10,968 bases of DNA from Bacteroidales bacterium. GTDB lineage: Bacteria > Bacteroidota > Bacteroidia > Bacteroidales > SM23-62. A model generated the notes under the pieces. It saw only the letters and a program-made list of their open reading frames with translations, ran no database searches and was not told the DNA's origin. The translations under genes were made by a program, and so were the position numbers. Location: assembly GCA_016783865.1 (NCBI GenBank), contig JADHVS010000150.1, positions 1 through 10,968 on the forward strand, given 5' to 3'. Positions 8,432-10,968 of this stretch are shown here, one piece after another (the first letter of the stretch is position 1; the number at the start of each line of letters is the position of its first letter).

Positions 8432-8851
8432 TTAAATCAAAAATGATTGGCTCTTGGAAAGTACTGACCTTTGAGGAGGCGGATATAAGCTGAATTTGCA
8501 TACTGTGTTTGCAGGATTATTATTCAGAAACATCCAATTGCTTAAGGGTGTGAGGTTGTAGTTTATTAAGAATTTGTTGTAATCTGTGTCAGATTCGAAA
8601 TAATCAGAAGATACCAGGAAATTGTCTGCCAGTTTAACAATTATACTCTCATCCTTACAATGAAATGGTTTGTCCAGCGTAGTTCCATGATGACAGGGCT
8701 TATCATTTTCTCCAATGTCACAACAGTGTTTTGCAGATTTATAAAGGCTGGCATCAATCAATTGTTCATGACAATAATGCAGATTAATGGTCATTCCTGT
8801 TGTCGAAACCAACAGGATAACTGCAAAAATTGTATGTATGATTTTTCTCAT
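8432..8851 (-). CDS. HYC_CC_PP-type exported Cys/His-rich protein
   Basis: A 139-residue predicted exported protein. Residues 1-20 form a hydrophobic signal peptide or anchor (IIHTIFAVILLVSTTGM). It shows the three marks that give the Bacteroidota family its name: HYC at 25-27, CC at 43-44 and PPP at 124-126 close to the C-terminus. Further potential metal ligands are PCHH (52-55) and HC (64-65). The family's biochemical role is not established. Members often lie beside copper or other metal-efflux genes, and the density of Cys and His suggests metal binding in the periplasm, which is inference. It sits 95 bases after the HMA-DUF4396 gene and 151 bases before cusA, on the same strand, so it probably belongs to the same operon. 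The ATG at 8851 places the signal peptide at the N-terminus. Confidence 0.8.
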   Translation of the reverse strand: MRKIIHTIFAVILLVSTTGMTINLHYCHEQLIDASLYKSAKHCCDIGENDKPCHHGTTLDKPFHCKDESIIVKLADNFLVSSDYFESDTDYNKFLINYNLTPLSNWMFLNNNPANTVCKFSLYPPPQRSVLSKSQSFLI

Positions 8852-8905
8852 ATCGGACCACTTTATCCACTTTTACAAATAAAATACTTTATGTTCTGAT
8901 TATTG

Positions 8906-8922
8906 TTACAAAATTTTTGTAA
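8906..8922. promoter_or_regulatory. Perfect 17-base palindrome upstream of the HYC_CC_PP-type gene
   Basis: TTACAAAA-T-TTTTGTAA is perfectly symmetric. It lies between the end of the HMA-DUF4396 gene (stop at 8947) and the start of the HYC_CC_PP-type gene (8851). It could be an operator or an attenuating hairpin. All eight stem pairs include only two G-C pairs, so it would be a weak terminator. Confidence 0.3.
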
Positions 8923-8946
8923 AGAGTTATATTATTTTTGGGGATA

Positions 8947-9666
8947 TTAATGGCATGACTTCCCAAATTTTATCAATTTATAGTAGTTGTAAGGTAAAGG
9001 GAAGAGGAATCCGGCAATTAAAGCAGGTATCAGTGCCAGCCAATAGCCGGCAGTATCAAAAGACGCTTTCCCTCCGGTAACCAGAAAGTCTGATGTATTC
9101 ATTGCGATCTCCATCCCTATCATGGAAATAAAGGACATGGAGAAGGCAGTTTTTAAGGCCAGCCTCCAGTTGAACTTTTCCCTCACTTTCAGGATTGTTG
9201 ATTCCAGGGCAACTGAAGTCATTAATCCGGCAATGACAGCCAATATCATTTGCAAATACATGGGAGTTCCAGGATAATACGCCTGAAGAAACATGATCAT
9301 TCCGAAGTCTCCGATAGAACAGCCAATCAGACAGTTCAGTGTATTGAAAGAGGCTCTTTGCCAGGTTTTTCTGTCTTTCCAGAAGCCATTCTCCGCTATT
9401 TTGATTTCCGGAAAATGCATCTCCTGAGTTCCATTGAATGGAACCGCCTGATAACCTGCATCCCTGAATTCTGAGATAAGCAATCCGGCATCCAGATAAT
9501 TACCTTTTACAGTAACCAGTTTGTCAGGATGATCCAGGTTTATATTATATTCCCGGATGGTATGGTCATTTTCTAATATGGGTTCTATTTTACTGACGCA
9601 ACTGCTGCAGTGCAGATCAGTTTTGAATGTTATTGTTTCCATATCCATGCAATTATTTTGATGCAA
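8947..9666 (-). CDS. HMA domain fused to DUF4396 membrane domain
   Basis: A 239-residue inner-membrane protein. Residues ~10-78 form a heavy-metal-associated (ferredoxin-like) domain with Cys20-x-x-Cys23 in DLHCSSCVSKIEP. Residues ~106-230 match the DUF4396 pattern: NCLIGCSIGDFG (111-122, Cys112 and Cys116), a Met-rich helix FSMSFISMIGMEIAMN (175-190) and a final helix before PLPYNYYK. About four membrane segments are visible: ~107-129, ~137-155, ~168-190 and ~207-226. The tail ends in Cys-His. DUF4396 has no assigned function known to me; Cys, Met and His in the membrane part and the HMA head make metal transfer or transport likely, as inference. The listed ATG at 9666 is the longest; ATGs at 9648 (MDMETI) and 9642 (METITF) fit the HMA fold better. 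It lies 67 bases after the AraC-type gene, likely co-transcribed. Confidence 0.85.
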   Translation of the reverse strand: MHQNNCMDMETITFKTDLHCSSCVSKIEPILENDHTIREYNINLDHPDKLVTVKGNYLDAGLLISEFRDAGYQAVPFNGTQEMHFPEIKIAENGFWKDRKTWQRASFNTLNCLIGCSIGDFGMIMFLQAYYPGTPMYLQMILAVIAGLMTSVALESTILKVREKFNWRLALKTAFSMSFISMIGMEIAMNTSDFLVTGGKASFDTAGYWLALIPALIAGFLFPLPYNYYKLIKFGKSCH

Positions 9667-9692
9667 AGATCGGAAGGCACAGGACCTGATCT
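9667..9692. repeat. Short hyphenated dyad before the HMA-DUF4396 gene
   Basis: AGATC-GG at 9667-9673 can pair with CC-T-GATCT at 9685-9692 with one bulged base, immediately outside the longest start codon at 9666. It could be an operator or a small mRNA hairpin over the start region. Short dyads of this size also arise by chance. Confidence 0.2.
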
Positions 9693-9733
9693 GTTACATA
9701 ATTATGGAAAAGATTTATAAGAGTTTTGGATTG

Positions 9734-10306
9734 TTACACCTGATCAAGAGGTTTTCTTTTGTCCTTCCTGATTTTTTTAAAGTGAGATGAAGACAGTCCG
9801 GTGATTTTTTTAAACTGGTTTGACAGGTGCTGTACACTGCTATAACCTAACTTATAGGAAATCTCACTCAAAGAAAGTTCGTCATAAACAAGTAATTCCT
9901 TTACCTTTTCCACTTTTTGAAGGATCAGGTATTTTTCGATGGTTATTCCTTCAACAGATGAGAACAGATAGCTTAAATATGAATAATCATGCCCTAGTTC
10001 ACTTGCCAGAAATTCTGATAGATTCACATATTCAGGTTTTTCTTTATCGTAATGTATGTATTCGATGATAAGCGTTTTGATTTTGTTTATGATCAAGCTC
10101 TTTCGATCATCTATCAGTTCAAATCCATTGTTTGTTAAAACCTTACGTATTTCATCCCTGCCCTCATCATCCATTTGGTCTTTCAGCTCAACCTCTCCCA
10201 ATTCAATGGATGTTATTGTGTATCCCATTCCGCCCAGCTCTTCCCTAACTACTTTGATGCATCTGTTGCATACCATGTTTCTTATATGGAGGATTGTGGA
10301 AGACAT
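9734..10306 (-). CDS. AraC-type regulator with HMA-like metal-sensing N-terminus
   Basis: A 190-residue predicted one-component transcription factor, shorter than classical AraC proteins (~250-300). The N-terminal ~66 residues look like an HMA fold, with Cys13-x-x-Cys16 in RNMVCNRCIKVVREEL on the first loop and a beta-alpha-beta pattern after it. The C-terminal half has the two AraC helix-turn-helix units: ~95-120 (NLSEFLASELGHDYSYLSYLF) and ~144-178 (SLSEISYKLGYSSVQHLSNQFKKITG). The order predicts that Cu(I) or a similar soft metal bound by the two Cys switches DNA binding; this is inference from domain content. As first gene of the metal block it is the obvious regulator of the four genes behind it. 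A TAAATTTG -7-like box ends only 6 bases before the ATG, so a leaderless transcript is possible. The IS630 remnant begins within about 55-70 bases upstream. Confidence 0.88.
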   Translation of the reverse strand: MSSTILHIRNMVCNRCIKVVREELGGMGYTITSIELGEVELKDQMDDEGRDEIRKVLTNNGFELIDDRKSLIINKIKTLIIEYIHYDKEKPEYVNLSEFLASELGHDYSYLSYLFSSVEGITIEKYLILQKVEKVKELLVYDELSLSEISYKLGYSSVQHLSNQFKKITGLSSSHFKKIRKDKRKPLDQV

Positions 10307-10362
10307 ATCTGCAAATTTACAAATATGATTATATTAACATGCTTTTGATCTGACTAGTACTG

Positions 10363-10396
10363 TGACAAAATAGTTATGAAACATAATGTTTTGACA
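10363..10396. repeat. Imperfect inverted repeat at the probable IS630 terminus
   Basis: TGACAAAATAGTTATG (10363-10378) faces CATAATGTTTTGACA (10382-10396), an imperfect inverted pair overlapping the end of the transposase remnant. The TA at 10358-10359 just outside could be the TA target base pair typical of IS630-family insertion. The true element end cannot be set without the other terminus. Confidence 0.3.
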
Positions 10397-10742
10397 ATCT
10401 ATCATAAGCATCTCTTTTTGTGTACGCCCAGTTTATCTTTCTTTTTTCTTGATTAACCTGCTTCACCCATTCATGTATTTCGTCAACTAGCTGGGTTTCA
10501 GTGCCTATTCTTCTGCCTATACACTCTTCTTCAAGCATGCTTATTTCAATTTCTGCCATGTTTAGCCAGCTGGCATGTTTCGGTGTATAGTAAAACTCAA
10601 CTCTTTCCAATAATTTGTCCGCTTTTTCTTTTGAGAATGTTTCATAAAATGATTTGACAAAATGGGTATTCAAGTTATCAAGAACCACTATTATTTTCTC
10701 GGCATGAGGATAAACCTCACATAAAAGTTCTTCAATAAATCT
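10374..10742 (-). pseudogene. IS630-family transposase, C-terminal remnant
   Basis: The open frame covers 123 codons including the stop. It shows IIVVLDNLNTH, carrying the second catalytic Asp, and YYTPKHASWLNMAEIE, carrying the final Glu of the DDE triad, followed by an IS630-like tail (KINWAYTKRDAYDRLSKHY). The helix-turn-helix N-terminus and first catalytic Asp are missing. Going upstream in frame a TAG stop is met at 10743-10745, just before FIEELLCEVYPHAEK. The next bases, in another frame, are soon part of an unrelated reading frame ending at 10766. It is therefore a dead 5'-deleted copy, able at most to be a scar of the event that bounded the metal block. Any start codon within this stretch (a GTG at 10688 is possible) would not give a working enzyme. 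Confidence 0.85.
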
Positions 10743-10765
10743 CTATGACCGCCAAATTTGGTTGC

Positions 10766-10968
10766 TCAAGTTAGTTCGTTGTTCTTAACAAGCAACTTCA
10801 ATGGAGTGAAATTTTTCAATCGTTTTTTAATTTTAACAGGTATAACCAATTCTAAATCCTGCTTTTCATAAGGCATCTGCTTACCTTCTATATCTAATTT
10901 TGCAAATTCCTCGGCAAGCTTTGATTCATCCCTCAGCAAGTTGCTGATATATATTTGATTCGACAGAT
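10766..10968 (-). CDS. Unidentified protein, C-terminal 66 residues (cut by window edge)
   Basis: Reading the minus strand in from the right edge, one frame is open for 66 codons and ends at the TGA at 10766-10768. The peptide begins LSNQIYISNLLRDESKLAEE and contains EGKQMPYEKQDLELVIPVKI, then a Lys-rich KIKKRLKNF, and ends LLVKNNELT. It is charged, with no membrane segment and no motif I recognise. It is not the missing N-terminus of the IS630 transposase, which should carry a helix-turn-helix. The frame could be a real gene end or be chance, since no start is visible; amino-acid composition looks natural. The IS630 remnant starts about 20 bases after its stop, so its own 3' end may have been altered by that insertion. 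Confidence 0.45.
   Translation of the reverse strand, partial: LSNQIYISNLLRDESKLAEEFAKLDIEGKQMPYEKQDLELVIPVKIKKRLKNFTPLKLLVKNNELT

Noticed and set aside
10312..10319. TAAATTTG -7-like box just before the AraC-type regulator
   Set aside because: It matches the consensus but ends 6 bases from the ATG and has no TTG at the usual -33 distance, so I did not call it as a promoter; a leaderless transcript would be required.
10056..10328. Plus-strand frame opposite the AraC-type regulator
   Set aside because: It is fully antisense to the HMA and linker region of a convincing gene and has no recognisable domain.

Overview
The window looks like chromosomal DNA of a Bacteroidota (Bacteroidetes) species. 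The signs are a FecR anti-sigma factor with a DUF4974-type C-terminus, a SusC/RagA-type TonB-dependent receptor carrying an STN domain, an HYC_CC_PP-type protein, moderately AT-rich DNA, absence of clear Shine-Dalgarno sites, and one good TAnnTTTG -7 box. No rRNA, tRNA or CRISPR array was seen.

Layout, left to right. (1) Bases 1-346: the 5' part of an IS4-family transposase on the minus strand, cut by the window edge, with a long imperfect palindrome upstream of it. (2) 546-1568: a FecR-type anti-sigma factor with no ECF sigma gene beside it. (3) 1775-3235: the first ~480 residues of a STN-containing SusC-type receptor, which breaks off early in its beta-barrel. (4) 3236-10306: a compact minus-strand block that reads as a copper/silver (heavy-metal) handling operon. 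In transcription order it holds an AraC-type regulator with an HMA-like metal-binding N-terminus, an HMA-DUF4396 membrane protein, a small exported Cys/His-rich HYC_CC_PP-type protein, a CusA-type RND efflux pump and a TolC-type outer-membrane channel. (5) 10374-10742: the 3' remnant of an IS630-family transposase. (6) 10766-10968: the C-terminal 66 residues of an unidentified protein.

The expected logic of the metal block is as follows. The regulator senses metal through a Cys-x-x-Cys in its N-terminal domain and activates the downstream genes. The HMA-DUF4396 and HYC_CC_PP-type proteins bind or hand over metal at the inner membrane and periplasm. CusA and TolC export it across the envelope. 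CusA keeps three methionines that line up with the Cu(I)/Ag(I) triad of E. coli CusA, which favours copper or silver over zinc/cobalt/cadmium. The periplasmic adaptor (CusB type) needed to join pump and channel is absent from the window. The TolC stop codon abuts the stop of the broken SusC gene, so a rearrangement probably truncated SusC and may also have removed cusB.

The block is bounded by a broken gene on the left and a degraded IS on the right, and another IS4 copy lies just beyond. This suggests a mobilised or rearranged metal-resistance segment, or less interestingly an assembly join. I see no wholly new system. The least understood parts are the HMA-DUF4396 protein, the HYC_CC_PP-type protein and the HMA-AraC regulator, together with candidate operator repeats in front of cusA.
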